Of a stretch of 64,000 nt of DNA, positions 1-8,348 are shown one piece after another. Within the stretch, counting starts at the first letter, position 1; every line of letters starts with the position of its first letter. The stretch is from NCBI RefSeq assembly GCF_900113035.1, contig NZ_FONX01000003.1:186001-250000 (forward strand). The letters run 5' to 3'. A program made the position numbers and the translations under genes. The notes under the pieces were generated by a model. It saw nothing but the letters and a program-made list of their open reading frames with translations. It had not been told where the DNA came from and searched no databases. The DNA is from Paracidovorax wautersii. Its GTDB lineage: Bacteria; Pseudomonadota; Gammaproteobacteria; Burkholderiales; Burkholderiaceae_C.

Positions 1-1056
1 CCCGCCCCTGCCGCACCCGTGCGGCCGGCCACGCCGCCCGCACCGGCGTTCGTGCCCCCGGCCCCCGCTCCCGTGGCGGTCGCCGCGCCCACGCCGGCAC
101 CGGCACCAGCGCCTTCACCAGCACCCGTTGCGGCACCGGCGCCGGCACCAGCCCCCGAACGCAAGGGCTGGCTGGACCGCCTCAAGACCGGCCTGCGCAA
201 GACGGGCAGCAGCATCGCCACCGTCTTCACGGGCACGCAGATCAACGATGCGCTCTACGAAGAGCTCGAAGAGGCCCTGCTGATGGCCGACACCGGCGTC
301 AAGGCCACGCAGCACCTGCTGGACGACCTCAAGCGGCGCGTGAAGGAAACCAAGACCACCGAGCCCGCCGCCGTCAAGGCGCTGCTGGCCGACGCGCTGG
401 CGGACCTGCTGCGGCCGCTGGAGAAGTCGCTGGTCATCGGCGAATACACGCCCACCGTGATCATGGTGGCGGGCGTGAACGGGGCGGGCAAGACCACCTC
501 CATCGGCAAGCTGACCAAGCACCTGGCCAACGAAGGCGCGGCGGTGCTGCTGGCCGCCGCCGACACCTTCCGTGCCGCGGCGCGTGAGCAGCTGGGCGTC
601 TGGGCCGACCGCAACACGGTCGAGATCGTGAGCCAGGAAGGGGGCGACCCCGCCGCCGTGAGCTTCGACGCCGTCACCGCCGGCAAGGCGCGCGGCAAGG
701 ACGTGGTGCTGGTAGACACGGCCGGCCGCCTGCCCACCCAGCTGCACCTGATGCAGGAGCTGCAGAAGATCCGCCGCGTGGTCACCAAGGCCGACGCCAC
801 CGCGCCGCACGAGGTGCTGCTGGTCATCGACGGCAACACCGGCCAGAACGCGCTGGCCCAGGTGCGCGCCTTCGACGATGCGCTGCAGCTCACCGGCCTG
901 ATCGTCACCAAGCTGGACGGCACGGCCAAGGGGGGCGTGCTGGCCGCCATCGCGCAGGAACGGCCCATTCCGGTCTATTTCATCGGCGTGGGCGAAAAGC
1001 TCGAAGACCTGGAAACCTTCGACGCCCGCGAGTTCGCGCAGGCCTTGCTGTCCTGA
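1..1056 (+). CDS. ftsY: signal recognition particle receptor FtsY (5' truncated by window edge)
   Basis: FtsY is the SRP receptor GTPase that docks ribosome-nascent chain complexes at the inner membrane. The frame is open to base 1, so the start lies upstream; the GTG at 19 is probably internal. The visible N-terminal part is an Ala/Pro-rich linker, followed by the helical N domain (from about base 160) and the G domain. GVNGAGKTTSIGKL (G1), DTFRAAAREQL, DTAGRLPTQ and TKLDGTAKGG are all present, and the C-terminal FIGVGEKLEDLETF is typical. The stop at 1054-1056 is followed by a hairpin at 1110-1127. Identification is secure; only the N-terminus is missing. Confidence 0.96.
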   Translation, partial: PAPAAPVRPATPPAPAFVPPAPAPVAVAAPTPAPAPAPSPAPVAAPAPAPAPERKGWLDRLKTGLRKTGSSIATVFTGTQINDALYEELEEALLMADTGVKATQHLLDDLKRRVKETKTTEPAAVKALLADALADLLRPLEKSLVIGEYTPTVIMVAGVNGAGKTTSIGKLTKHLANEGAAVLLAAADTFRAAAREQLGVWADRNTVEIVSQEGGDPAAVSFDAVTAGKARGKDVVLVDTAGRLPTQLHLMQELQKIRRVVTKADATAPHEVLLVIDGNTGQNALAQVRAFDDALQLTGLIVTKLDGTAKGGVLAAIAQERPIPVYFIGVGEKLEDLETFDAREFAQALLS

Positions 1057-1101
1057 AAGCACGGAGGCGCGCCCGGCACCACGACCGGGCAAGGCCCACA
1101 G

Positions 1102-1127
1102 AAAAAAAAGGGGCGCTTCGGCGCCCC
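1102..1127. terminator. GC-rich hairpin flanked by an A-tract
   Basis: Perfect 7-bp stem GGGGCGC (1110-1116), TTCG loop, GCGCCCC (1121-1127), preceded by eight A residues (1102-1109). On the minus strand this is a canonical intrinsic terminator. On the plus strand, after ftsY, only a weak T-rich stretch follows. Confidence 0.6.
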
Positions 1128-1231
1128 TTCGGCTTTCTGGGGGCGCAGCGCCACGCCAGGCCGCAATGCAGTCCGCAGCGCCGCGATCGCCATGAAGGGA
1201 TGTCGGACTACAACGCGGTACGAATTATTAC

Positions 1232-1250
1232 GTTAGATTACATTTCTAAC
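1232..1250. promoter_or_regulatory. inverted repeat GTTAGA-N7-TCTAAC upstream of the chemoreceptor
   Basis: A perfect 6-bp inverted repeat with a 7-bp spacer lies in an AT-rich patch 86 bp before the MCP start. The remainder of 1128-1336 shows no gene. No known operator is recognised; this is a candidate regulator site only. Confidence 0.35.
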
Positions 1251-1336
1251 ATCGCATGAACAAGGCATGAGCTGCTTGTCCACGCACCCCTCCCCACCGG
1301 ACCGCTCCCCGATTCTGAATTTGAAAGCAAGAGAAG

Positions 1337-2956
1337 ATGAACTTGAATAACTGGGCGATACGCACCAAATTGCTGGCCGGCTTTGCACTGGTGCTGGTCG
1401 TCGCCTGCATCGTCAGCCTGCTGGGCATCGCCAATCTCTCCAGCATGAACGCCCGCTCGGCAGAGATCTCCCGGAAGTCCCTGCCCAGCGTGGCCGCCGC
1501 AGGCGCCATCAGCCGCAACCTGTCGGCGCTGCGCATCGGCCGCCTGGGCCTGATCCTCACGGGCCCGAATTCGCCCATGCCCCAGGCCATCAAGGTGGTG
1601 GAAGACGCCAGCGTGGCGCTCACCGCATCGGTCAACGCCGCCGAGCCCCTGTTCGTGAGTCCCGAGGAGCGTGCCCTCTATCAGGAGGTACGCAACCAGG
1701 TCATCAACTACGGCTCCACCCTGCCCGAGCAGCTCAACTACGCCCGTGCCAACAACATCGACGCGGTGCGCGCCATCTTCGTGGGCCCGGCCGGCGTGGC
1801 CTTCCGCGCCGCCAACAAGGCGCTGGACGACCTGATCACCATCAACAACAAGGGCAGCGAGACGGCCGCCCAGCTAGCCACCGCCACCTATCAGCGGGGC
1901 CGCATCGAGCTGGTGGCCGGCCTCGCCATCATGGTGGGCCTGAGCGCGGTGGTCGCCGTGATGCTGGCCGGCAACCTCTCGCGCCGCGCCCGCGTGTGCG
2001 CCGAGGCCGCCGAGCGCATGTCCCAGGGTGACCTGAGCCAGGCCACGGCCGCATCGGGCAAGGATGAGCTCGCGCAGATGCTGCAGGCCCTGGAAGACAT
2101 GCGCGAGAACCTGCGCGTGACGGTGGGCAACGTGCGCCACAACGCCGAAGCCGTGGCCACCGCCAGCGCCGAAATCTCCCAGGGCAACCAGGACCTGAGC
2201 GGCCGCACGGAAAGCCAGGCGAGCGCGCTGGAACAGACCTCCGCCTCGATGGAACAGCTGGGCTCGACCGTCCAGCAGAACGCCGACAGCGCCCGCCAGG
2301 CCAACCAGCTGGCCAAGAACGCCGCCATGGTCGCGGTGCAGGGCGGCCAGGTGGTGGACCAAGTCGTCACGACCATGAAGGGCATCAACGAGAGCTCGCG
2401 CAAGATCAGCGACATCATCTCGGTGATCGACGGCATCGCCTTCCAGACCAACATCCTGGCGCTGAACGCCGCCGTGGAAGCCGCCCGCGCGGGCGAGCAG
2501 GGCCGGGGCTTCGCCGTGGTCGCATCGGAAGTGCGCAGCCTCGCCGGCCGCTCGGCCGATGCCGCCAAGGAGATCAAGGACCTGATCGGCACCAGCGTCG
2601 AGCGCGTGGAACAGGGCTCGGCCCTGGTGGACCAGGCCGGCAGCACCATGGCGGAAATCGTGGGCGCCATCCAGCGCGTGACGGACATCATGGGCGAGAT
2701 CAGCGCCGCCAGCGTGGAACAGGCCACCGGCGTGGGCCAGGTCGGCCAGTCCATCACGCAGATGGATCAGGCGACGCAGCAGAACGCCGCGCTGGTCGAG
2801 GAAATGGCCGCCGCCGCCGGCAGCCTGAAGAAGCAGGCGGAAGATCTGGTGCGCGGCGTGTCCACGTTCAGCCTGGGCTCCGACCGCGCCCTGCAGTACA
2901 CGCCTCCAGCGGCGAAGGCCCCGTCGCGCGGCCAGGGGCTGCTCACCGCCGCCTGA
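1337..2956 (+). CDS. methyl-accepting chemotaxis protein (539 aa)
   Basis: A transmembrane chemoreceptor that signals through CheW and CheA. TM1 is about residues 11-34. The periplasmic part (35-189) is a four-helix-bundle type sensor. TM2 is about 190-213, followed by HAMP (214-265) and the long cytoplasmic coiled coil. The signalling tip spans about 367-400 and includes [23 protein letters not shown] split over the hairpin. The C-terminus (RGQGLLTAA) lacks a CheR-binding pentapeptide, unlike the second MCP in this window. ATG at 1337 has a purine-rich GAGAAG immediately upstream. The ligand cannot be inferred. It is monocistronic between hairpin 1110-1127 and the rpoH promoter. Confidence 0.93.
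   Translation: MNLNNWAIRTKLLAGFALVLVVACIVSLLGIANLSSMNARSAEISRKSLPSVAAAGAISRNLSALRIGRLGLILTGPNSPMPQAIKVVEDASVALTASVNAAEPLFVSPEERALYQEVRNQVINYGSTLPEQLNYARANNIDAVRAIFVGPAGVAFRAANKALDDLITINNKGSETAAQLATATYQRGRIELVAGLAIMVGLSAVVAVMLAGNLSRRARVCAEAAERMSQGDLSQATAASGKDELAQMLQALEDMRENLRVTVGNVRHNAEAVATASAEISQGNQDLSGRTESQASALEQTSASMEQLGSTVQQNADSARQANQLAKNAAMVAVQGGQVVDQVVTTMKGINESSRKISDIISVIDGIAFQTNILALNAAVEAARAGEQGRGFAVVASEVRSLAGRSADAAKEIKDLIGTSVERVEQGSALVDQAGSTMAEIVGAIQRVTDIMGEISAASVEQATGVGQVGQSITQMDQATQQNAALVEEMAAAAGSLKKQAEDLVRGVSTFSLGSDRALQYTPPAAKAPSRGQGLLTAA
2372..2463 (+). repeat. 92-bp perfect direct repeat, copy 1 (partner 54372-54463)
   Basis: Base-by-base reading shows 92 identical bases between this stretch of the first MCP gene and 54372-54463 of the second, with mismatches immediately on both sides. 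It encodes the start of the signalling hairpin. Confidence 0.9.
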
Positions 2957-3010
2957 GGATCTGGAAAGATGCCGCCGGCATCGCAGACAGCCCTGTCCTA
3001 CGCAGGGTGA

Positions 3011-3038
3011 GGAACTTTCGCTTTAGCACTCTCTCCAA
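3011..3038 (+). promoter_or_regulatory. candidate sigma-E type promoter of rpoH
   Basis: GGAACTT at 3011-3017, a 16-bp spacer, then TCCAA at 3034-3038. This matches the extracytoplasmic sigma-E pattern GGAACTT-N16-TCNAA. A start near 3045 would leave a leader of about 35 nt before the rpoH ATG at 3081. E. coli rpoH also has a sigma-E promoter (known biology). Confidence 0.6.
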
Positions 3039-3049
3039 CAGACTGCTAA
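3023..3049. promoter_or_regulatory. CIRCE operator (HrcA site) in front of rpoH
   Basis: TTAGCACTC (3023-3031), nine bases, then GACTGCTAA (3041-3049). The CIRCE consensus is TTAGCACTC-N9-GAGTGCTAA, so there is a single mismatch (C3043 for G). It covers the spacer and -10 of the sigma-E-like promoter, so HrcA binding would block it. Confidence 0.85.
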
Positions 3050-3080
3050 AGTGAAACCCATGGAAGAAAGGATTTCTGGA

Positions 3081-4022
3081 ATGACGCTTCAGTCTGGAAC
3101 CGCTGCGAACGCTCTGGCGCCGGCCAGTCCGTGGGCCCTCATCCCCCCGCTGGGCAACCTCGACGCTTACATCTCGGCGGTCAACCGCCTGCCGATGCTG
3201 ACGGCTGACGAGGAACGCACCTACGCTCGCCAACTCAAGGACAACAACGACGTGGAGGCCGCCGGCCGCCTGGTGATGTCTCACCTGCGCCTGGTCGTTT
3301 CCATCGCCCGCCAGTACCTGGGCTACGGCCTGCCGCACGGCGACCTGATCCAGGAAGGCAATGTGGGCCTGATGAAGGCCGTCAAGCGTTTCGACCCCGA
3401 TCAGAACGTGCGCCTGGTGAGCTATGCCATGCACTGGATCAAGGCCGAGATCCACGAATACGTGCTGAAGAACTGGCGCATGGTGAAGGTGGCCACCACC
3501 AAGAGCCAGCGCAAGCTGTTCTTCAATCTGCGGTCGATGAAGCAGGGCTTCAAGGCCGATGCCGCCGCGCAGGACGCAGCGACCCACCGCGAGACCCTCT
3601 CCGACAAGGAGATCGACGCCGTCGCCGCGCAGCTCAACGTCAAGCGCGAGGAAGTCATCGAGATGGAGACCCGGCTGTCGGGCGGCGACGTGCTGCTGGA
3701 CCCGGCCCCCTCCGATGACGGCGAGCAGGCCTTCGGCCCCATCGCCTACCTGGCCGATGGCGCTCACGAGCCCACCGCCATGATCGAGAGCCGCCAGCGC
3801 GACGTGATGGCGACCGACGGCATCGCCTCCGCCTTGGAAGGCCTGGACGACCGCAGCCGCCGCATCGTGGAAGAGCGCTGGCTCAAGGTGAACGACGACG
3901 GCTCGGGCGGCATGACGCTGCACGAACTGGCGGCCGTCTATGGCGTGAGCGCCGAGCGCATCCGCCAGATCGAGGTGGCCGCCATGAAGAAGATGAAGAA
4001 GGCCCTGGCCGAATACGCCTGA
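3081..4022 (+). CDS. rpoH: RNA polymerase heat-shock sigma factor sigma-32
   Basis: Directs RNA polymerase to chaperone and protease promoters after heat shock. From ATG 3081 the product is 313 aa. Visible are region 1.2/2 (LPMLTADEER to RFDPDQNVRLVSYAMHW), the RpoH box QRKLFFNLR that is diagnostic of this sigma, and region 4 with TLHELAAVYGVSAERIRQIE as the -35-binding helix-turn-helix. ATG 3081 is preferred because GAAAGGA sits 9-10 nt upstream. The in-frame GTG at 3051 and ATG at 3060 lie on or just after the CIRCE operator and have no ribosome site. A strong terminator follows at 4066-4099, so the gene is monocistronic. Control is predicted at the promoter by sigma-E and HrcA. Confidence 0.96.
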   Translation: MTLQSGTAANALAPASPWALIPPLGNLDAYISAVNRLPMLTADEERTYARQLKDNNDVEAAGRLVMSHLRLVVSIARQYLGYGLPHGDLIQEGNVGLMKAVKRFDPDQNVRLVSYAMHWIKAEIHEYVLKNWRMVKVATTKSQRKLFFNLRSMKQGFKADAAAQDAATHRETLSDKEIDAVAAQLNVKREEVIEMETRLSGGDVLLDPAPSDDGEQAFGPIAYLADGAHEPTAMIESRQRDVMATDGIASALEGLDDRSRRIVEERWLKVNDDGSGGMTLHELAAVYGVSAERIRQIEVAAMKKMKKALAEYA

Positions 4023-4065
4023 GCCGCGAGGCCCCGGCCCCGTCACGGGGCCACCCCATAATCCA

Positions 4066-4099
4066 GCGCGCAGCCCCTGACCGGCCTGCGCGCTTTTTT
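4066..4099 (+). terminator. intrinsic terminator of rpoH
   Basis: 8-bp stem GCGCGCAG (4066-4073) with CTGCGCGC (4086-4093), 12-nt loop, then TTTTTT (4094-4099). A second GC hairpin without T-run (4036-4052) lies between it and the stop codon. Confidence 0.85.
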
Positions 4100-4164
4100 C
4101 ATGGCCGCCTGGCCTGCATTCCCACGGGATGCAGCCCGCCGCGTCCTGCAGGAGATACCACCCC

Positions 4165-5223
4165 ATGAAGCTTTCCCGCCGTACCTGGCTGGCCGCCAGC
4201 CTGGCCAGCACCGCCCTGCCCCTGGCCCTTTTCGGCACCAGCGCCCTGGCGCAGCCAGCCGGCGCTGCCAAGGCCGCCGCCACGCCTGCCGCCAGCGCCG
4301 TTCCTGCCACCCCGGGCTGGCCTTCCCGGCCGCTGCGCATCATCGTGGGCTTTCCGCCCGGCTCCTCGCCCGACCTCACGGCGCGCACCTTCGCCGATCC
4401 GCTCTCCCAGGCCCTGGGCCAGCCGGTCATCGTGGAGAACAAGGTGGGCGCAGGCGGCAACATCGGCGCCGATGCGGTGGCGAAGGCGACCGATGGCCAC
4501 ACCATCGGCCTTTTCATCAACGGCAACCTGACCATCGCCCGGCTCATCAATTCCCATGTGCCCTACGACCCGCACAAGGATCTGGCGCCGCTCAGCCTGA
4601 TCGGCGTATCGCCGCTGGTGCTGACCGCCCCGGTGAGCCAGCCCGACGTGCCCGCCGGCGCCGATGGCCGCGCCTTCCTGGAGGCCGCCCGCCGCGCCGG
4701 CGACCGCTGGAGCTACGGTACGCCCGGCGTGGGCACGGTGGGCCACCTGGGCACCGAACTGCTCAAGGCCCGCGCCGGCATCGCCCCGGTGCATGTGCCC
4801 TACCCCGGCTACCCGCAGGTGGCCACCGCCATGCTGGGCGGCCAGCTGCAGATGGCGCTGCTGCCGCCCGCGCTGGCGCTGGCGCAGGAACGCGCCGGCA
4901 AGCTGCGCCTGATCGGCGTGACCTCCAGCGGGCGCAGCTCGCTGGCGCCGGGCGTGCCCAGCATGGCCGAGGTGGGCGTGAAGGACTTCAACCTGGAGAT
5001 CTGGAACGCCTTCGCAGCCCCCGCCAGCATGCCGGCGCCGGTGCGCGCACGGCTCGCGGCCACGCTGGCGAACATCGCCCGCACGCCCGACGTGCGCGCC
5101 AAGCTGTTCCAGCAGGGCTGGCAGACGGTGGGCTCCTCGCCCGAAGGGCTGGCCAACCGCATCGACGCCGACACGGCCGTGCTGGGCCGCGTGATCCGCG
5201 AGCGCGGCATCCGGCAGGAGTAG
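4165..5223 (+). CDS. Bug-type (TctC) tripartite tricarboxylate transporter receptor
   Basis: A periplasmic solute-binding protein of the Bug/TctC family, 352 aa. The start at 4165 is chosen because GGAGAT (4151-4156) precedes it; an upstream in-frame ATG at 4129 has no ribosome site. The N-terminus is an export signal with a twin-arginine-like start (MKLSRRTWLAAS) and ends near ALAQ. The mature part has WPSRPLRIIVGFPPGSSPDLTAR, VENKVGAGGNIGADAVAKA and the late VPSMAEVGVKDF block, all family hallmarks. No TctA or TctB membrane subunit is adjacent, as is usual for orphan Bug proteins in Burkholderiales. The ligand is unknown. Confidence 0.9.
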   Translation: MKLSRRTWLAASLASTALPLALFGTSALAQPAGAAKAAATPAASAVPATPGWPSRPLRIIVGFPPGSSPDLTARTFADPLSQALGQPVIVENKVGAGGNIGADAVAKATDGHTIGLFINGNLTIARLINSHVPYDPHKDLAPLSLIGVSPLVLTAPVSQPDVPAGADGRAFLEAARRAGDRWSYGTPGVGTVGHLGTELLKARAGIAPVHVPYPGYPQVATAMLGGQLQMALLPPALALAQERAGKLRLIGVTSSGRSSLAPGVPSMAEVGVKDFNLEIWNAFAAPASMPAPVRARLAATLANIARTPDVRAKLFQQGWQTVGSSPEGLANRIDADTAVLGRVIRERGIRQE

Positions 5224-5331
5224 CCATGGCGCCAGCCCTGGCGGGCCCGATCACCAGCCTTTGATCCAGGTCATGCCCCTGCGGCACGGTCGCCGGCAGA
5301 CTGAGGCTTTCGACCACGGGGAGAGTTCGCC

Positions 5332-5712
5332 ATGCCAGGGTTCCGCATCGCAATCATCGGCGCCGGACAGACCGGAACGCCGCTGCTGCGCCAGTTGCTG
5401 AGCGCGCCATTCGTGCAGATCGTCGGCGTGGCCGACCTGGACCTGTCCATGCCCGGCATTGCGCTGGCACGGGAGCACGGCGTGCCGGTCACCGCGGACT
5501 TCATGACGCTGCTGCAGCCCGACGGCTCGCCCGTCGATGTGCTGATCGACATGACCGGCGTGCCCGCCGTGCGCGACACCCTGCGCCGGCAGATGGTGGC
5601 CACGGGCAACTACCACACGCTGATCATGCACGAGCGCATCGCGCTGCTGCTGATGTCGCTGTCGGCGGGCCAGCTGATCAGCAGCCGGCACACGGATCTG
5701 GCCTACACCTGA
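5332..5712 (+). CDS. stand-alone Rossmann-fold NAD(P)-binding domain protein (126 aa)
   Basis: A single nucleotide-binding domain: beta-alpha-beta with GAGQTG at about residues 11-16, an acidic end of strand two (VADLDLS), and a conserved VLIDMTG later. Nothing corresponding to a dehydrogenase catalytic domain follows, since translation stops at 5712. The sequence resembles the Rossmann domain that precedes PAS/histidine-kinase modules in some signalling proteins (from memory, not searched). GGGGAG 10 nt before ATG 5332 supports the start. It lies between a Bug receptor and an FNR-type regulator on the same strand. A redox or dinucleotide-sensing role is inference only. Confidence 0.6.
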   Translation: MPGFRIAIIGAGQTGTPLLRQLLSAPFVQIVGVADLDLSMPGIALAREHGVPVTADFMTLLQPDGSPVDVLIDMTGVPAVRDTLRRQMVATGNYHTLIMHERIALLLMSLSAGQLISSRHTDLAYT

Positions 5713-5762
5713 GACGGCATGAAGGAATCCTCCATGCCCGCCATCCACCACGGCGATCGCTA

Positions 5763-5813
5763 TTATTTCAATAGCTATCAACCCAATCAGAACAAGCGCC
5801 CACGGCACTTTTC
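5763..5813. repeat. dispersed palindromic repeat, ATAGCT/AAGCGC family
   Basis: Reads ATAGCTATCAA then ACAAGCGCC then GGCACTTTTCAT. It shares blocks with elements at 51515-51561 and 55738-55783. It occupies most of the gap between the Rossmann gene and the FNR-type gene. Confidence 0.5.
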
Positions 5814-5840
5814 ATCCCTAATCCCTGGGCGGGCCGGCGC

Positions 5841-6758
5841 ATGAACCCGCGCGCACTGGACCACAAGGCCTGCGCCGACTGCGCCAGCCGGCCGCACTGC
5901 CTGCTGGGCCGCCAGGAGAAAGCCTTGCGCGCCGCCTGGGAGCCGTACATCCGCGAACGGCGCGTGCAGCGCGGCGAGGTGCTGCAGCGCCAGGGCGCGG
6001 AGCAGGCCTTCGTGCAGATCGTGAAGGTGGGCACCGTGCTGCTGCAGCGCAGCGCGGGCGACGGCGTGGATCGGCCCATCGGGCTCGCGGGCTGCGGGCA
6101 GACGCTGGGCACGCCCGGCCTGCTGGAGCAGCCGGCGGACCTGTCCTGCGTGGCCGTGCTGCCCGGCCGGGTGTGCGAGATCGACGTGGCAACGCTGGCG
6201 CGCAGCGAGCTGCTGAGCGGCACCGCCCTGCTCGACCTGGCGCGTGAGCAGCTGCGGGCCTATGCCTTGCTGGCCGACTGGGCGCGCATCCTGCGGGTGC
6301 GTGGCGCCACGGGCCAGCTGGCGGGCGCGCTGCTGCTGCTGGCCGATGCGCAGCGCAGCACCCGGGTGCGGCTGCCCAGCCATGCGGTGCTGGCGGCCCT
6401 GCTGGCGACCACGCGCGAGACGGTGGCCCGCAGCATCACGCAGCTGACCAGGCTGAACGGCCTGGTGCGCCACGACCGATGGCATTGCGAGATCGTGCGG
6501 GATACGCTGGCCGGACTGGCCGAGGGCGTGCCCGCCGCCGGGGCCGCGTCACCACCAGAGCGGCCAGCGGCGTTGGAAACGGCAGGGCCGGTGGCGACGG
6601 CCGCCAATGTGGTCCCGGCAGCGCTGCCGCTACCTTCGCTCGCGCCCCATGCGGCGGGTGCAGCACCCGCCCGGCTGCCGGCCTTTCGGCCGCTCACGCC
6701 CCGGGCCACGCCGGCATCGCCTGCCCGGCGCGAGCCGGCCGCCGTGCGCGCCGCCTGA
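5841..6758 (+). CDS. Crp/Fnr-family regulator with FNR-type [4Fe-4S] ligands
   Basis: A 305-aa transcription factor with a cyclic-nucleotide-like beta-roll and a C-terminal winged helix. C11, C14 and C20 reproduce the C-X2-C-X5-C spacing of E. coli FNR, and C112 lies in VCEI, which aligns with FNR C122. All four ligands of an oxygen-labile cluster therefore seem present. The recognition helix reads TTRETVARSITQL (E-x-x-A-R, where FNR has E-x-x-S-R). Residues after about 230 form an Ala/Pro-rich tail of some 75 aa not found in FNR. It is convergent with sco, 23 bp apart, at the end of the oxidase operon. Oxygen sensing is inferred from the cysteines. Confidence 0.82.
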   Translation: MNPRALDHKACADCASRPHCLLGRQEKALRAAWEPYIRERRVQRGEVLQRQGAEQAFVQIVKVGTVLLQRSAGDGVDRPIGLAGCGQTLGTPGLLEQPADLSCVAVLPGRVCEIDVATLARSELLSGTALLDLAREQLRAYALLADWARILRVRGATGQLAGALLLLADAQRSTRVRLPSHAVLAALLATTRETVARSITQLTRLNGLVRHDRWHCEIVRDTLAGLAEGVPAAGAASPPERPAALETAGPVATAANVVPAALPLPSLAPHAAGAAPARLPAFRPLTPRATPASPARREPAAVRAA

Positions 6759-6781
6759 GCGCCTGCGCAGGCGGCTTCTTT

Positions 6782-7417
6782 TCAGCTCGCAGCGGGCGCC
6801 GGCTCCTTGAGCAGCACCTGCACGTCGTGCAGCAGCGCCTGCGTGCCGCTGCCGTAGCGGTTGTAGACGCGCAGGTGGCCCTGCGGGTCGTACACGTAGC
6901 TGCCGGCCGAATGGTCCATCGTGTAGCTGGTGGGCGTCTGGCCGTCCACCTTCTTGTAATAGACCTTGAAGTCCTTGGCCACGGCCGCGAGCTGCTCGGG
7001 CGATCCGCGCAGCGCGAGGAAGCCCGGATCGAAGTTGGCCATATAGGCGCGCAGCACCTCGGGCGTGTCGCGCTCGGGATCGACGGTGATGAAGATGCCC
7101 TGCATGCGGTTGCTGTCCGAGCCCAGGGCGCGCTTGACCTCGGCCAGCTCGACCATGGAGGTGGGGCAGACGTCGGGGCACTGCGTGTAGCCGAAGAACA
7201 CCACAACCACCTTGCCGGCGAAGTCCTTCAGGCTGCGCATCTGGCCGTTCTGGTCGGGCAGATTGAAGTCGCGGGCGTATTCGGCGCCGGTGATGTCCAC
7301 GCCCTTGAACTCGCTCACCTTCTCTTTCTTGGAGCAGGCGGCCAGAAGGCCCGCAGCGCCGGTGGAAAGGGCGCCTGCAGCTATCAATCGGAGAGCATTG
7401 CGTCGTTGGTTCAACAT
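6782..7417 (-). CDS. sco: SCO1/SenC copper chaperone lipoprotein
   Basis: A copper chaperone/thiol reductase needed for CuA assembly of cytochrome oxidase, 211 aa. The N-terminus has a lipobox LLAAC with C28 as the predicted acylated residue, giving a periplasm-facing membrane lipoprotein. The thioredoxin-like fold carries CPDVCP (C80, C84) and H169 in MDHSAGSYVYDPQGH, the three copper ligands of the family. It is the last gene of the minus-strand cta operon, 7 bp after ctaB, and ends close to the convergent FNR-type gene. Confidence 0.94.
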   Translation of the reverse strand: MLNQRRNALRLIAAGALSTGAAGLLAACSKKEKVSEFKGVDITGAEYARDFNLPDQNGQMRSLKDFAGKVVVVFFGYTQCPDVCPTSMVELAEVKRALGSDSNRMQGIFITVDPERDTPEVLRAYMANFDPGFLALRGSPEQLAAVAKDFKVYYKKVDGQTPTSYTMDHSAGSYVYDPQGHLRVYNRYGSGTQALLHDVQVLLKEPAPAAS

Positions 7418-7424
7418 GGATCGG

Positions 7425-8348
7425 TCAGAGTACGTAGTGGTCCACCAGCAGGGCCGCGAAGAGCAGGCTCAGGTGGATCAGGGAAAAACGGAAGGTCTTG
7501 CGCGCCAGTTCGTCGGAGTAGTTGCGCCAGAGGGCGAAGGCATAGCCGCAAAAGCCCAGGCTCAGCACCACGGCCGCGGCCAGGTAGATCCACGAGCTCA
7601 TGCCATAGACGAAGGGCATCAGGCAGCCGGCGAACAGGATCAGCGTGTAGAGGAAGACCTGCAAACGGGTGAATTCGTTCCCGTGCGTCACGGGCAGCAT
7701 GGGCAGGCCGGAGCGGCGGTAGTCCTCCACCCGGTAGAGCGCCAGCGCCCAGAAGTGCGGCGGCGTCCAGAGGAAGATGATGAGAAAGAGGATCAGCGCC
7801 TCCGGGCCCACGTCGCCCGTCATGGCCGCCCAGCCCAGCACCGGCGGCATGGCGCCGGAGGCGCCGCCGATCACGATGTTCTGCGGCGTCAGCGGCTTGA
7901 GGATCACGGTATAGACCACCGCATAGCCCACGAAGGTGGCGAAGGTGAGCCACATGGTCAGCGGGTTGATCCACACGTAGAGCAGCGCCGAGCCCGCCGC
8001 GCAGAGCGCCGCCGAGAACAGCAGCGTCTGCAGGTTGGACAGCTCGCCCTTGGCCGTCGGCCGCCAGGCCGTGCGCTTCATGCGCGAGTCGATGCCCTGC
8101 TCCACGATGCAGTTGAAGGCCGCGGCCGCACCGGCCACCAGCCAGATGCCGGCCGAGGCCACGGCCATGCGCCCCCACTGGGCCGCATCGGGCAGGCCGG
8201 GCACGGCCAGCACCATGCCGATGAAGGCGCAGAAGACGATCAGCTGCACCACGCGCGGCTTGGTCAGCGCATAGAACTGCGACCAGCGCGAAGGCAGGGA
8301 CAAGGGCGGCGCCGGGGAATGGGGCGCGGGGGCGGGAGCGGCACTCAT
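7425..8348 (-). CDS. ctaB: protoheme IX farnesyltransferase (heme O synthase)
   Basis: Farnesylates heme b to heme O for the oxidase. It is a 307-aa polytopic UbiA-family enzyme. Visible are [32 protein letters not shown] (the NxxxD-type prenyl-diphosphate motif region) and the [24 protein letters not shown] block. The start at 8348 overlaps the ctaA stop (ATGA). A longer upstream reading of the frame exists but runs through ctaA and is not used. Nine membrane helices are expected for the family. It acts before CtaA in heme A synthesis. Confidence 0.95.
   Translation of the reverse strand: MSAAPAPAPHSPAPPLSLPSRWSQFYALTKPRVVQLIVFCAFIGMVLAVPGLPDAAQWGRMAVASAGIWLVAGAAAAFNCIVEQGIDSRMKRTAWRPTAKGELSNLQTLLFSAALCAAGSALLYVWINPLTMWLTFATFVGYAVVYTVILKPLTPQNIVIGGASGAMPPVLGWAAMTGDVGPEALILFLIIFLWTPPHFWALALYRVEDYRRSGLPMLPVTHGNEFTRLQVFLYTLILFAGCLMPFVYGMSSWIYLAAAVVLSLGFCGYAFALWRNYSDELARKTFRFSLIHLSLLFAALLVDHYVL

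Noticed and set aside
3051-3080. Upstream starts of rpoH at GTG 3051 or ATG 3060
   Set aside because: They lie on or just after the CIRCE operator and lack a ribosome site, whereas ATG 3081 has GAAAGGA at good spacing.
5765-5785. Possible FNR box near TTCAATAGCTATCAA
   Set aside because: Half-sites are five bases apart and the first half is wrong; it is better explained as part of the dispersed repeat.
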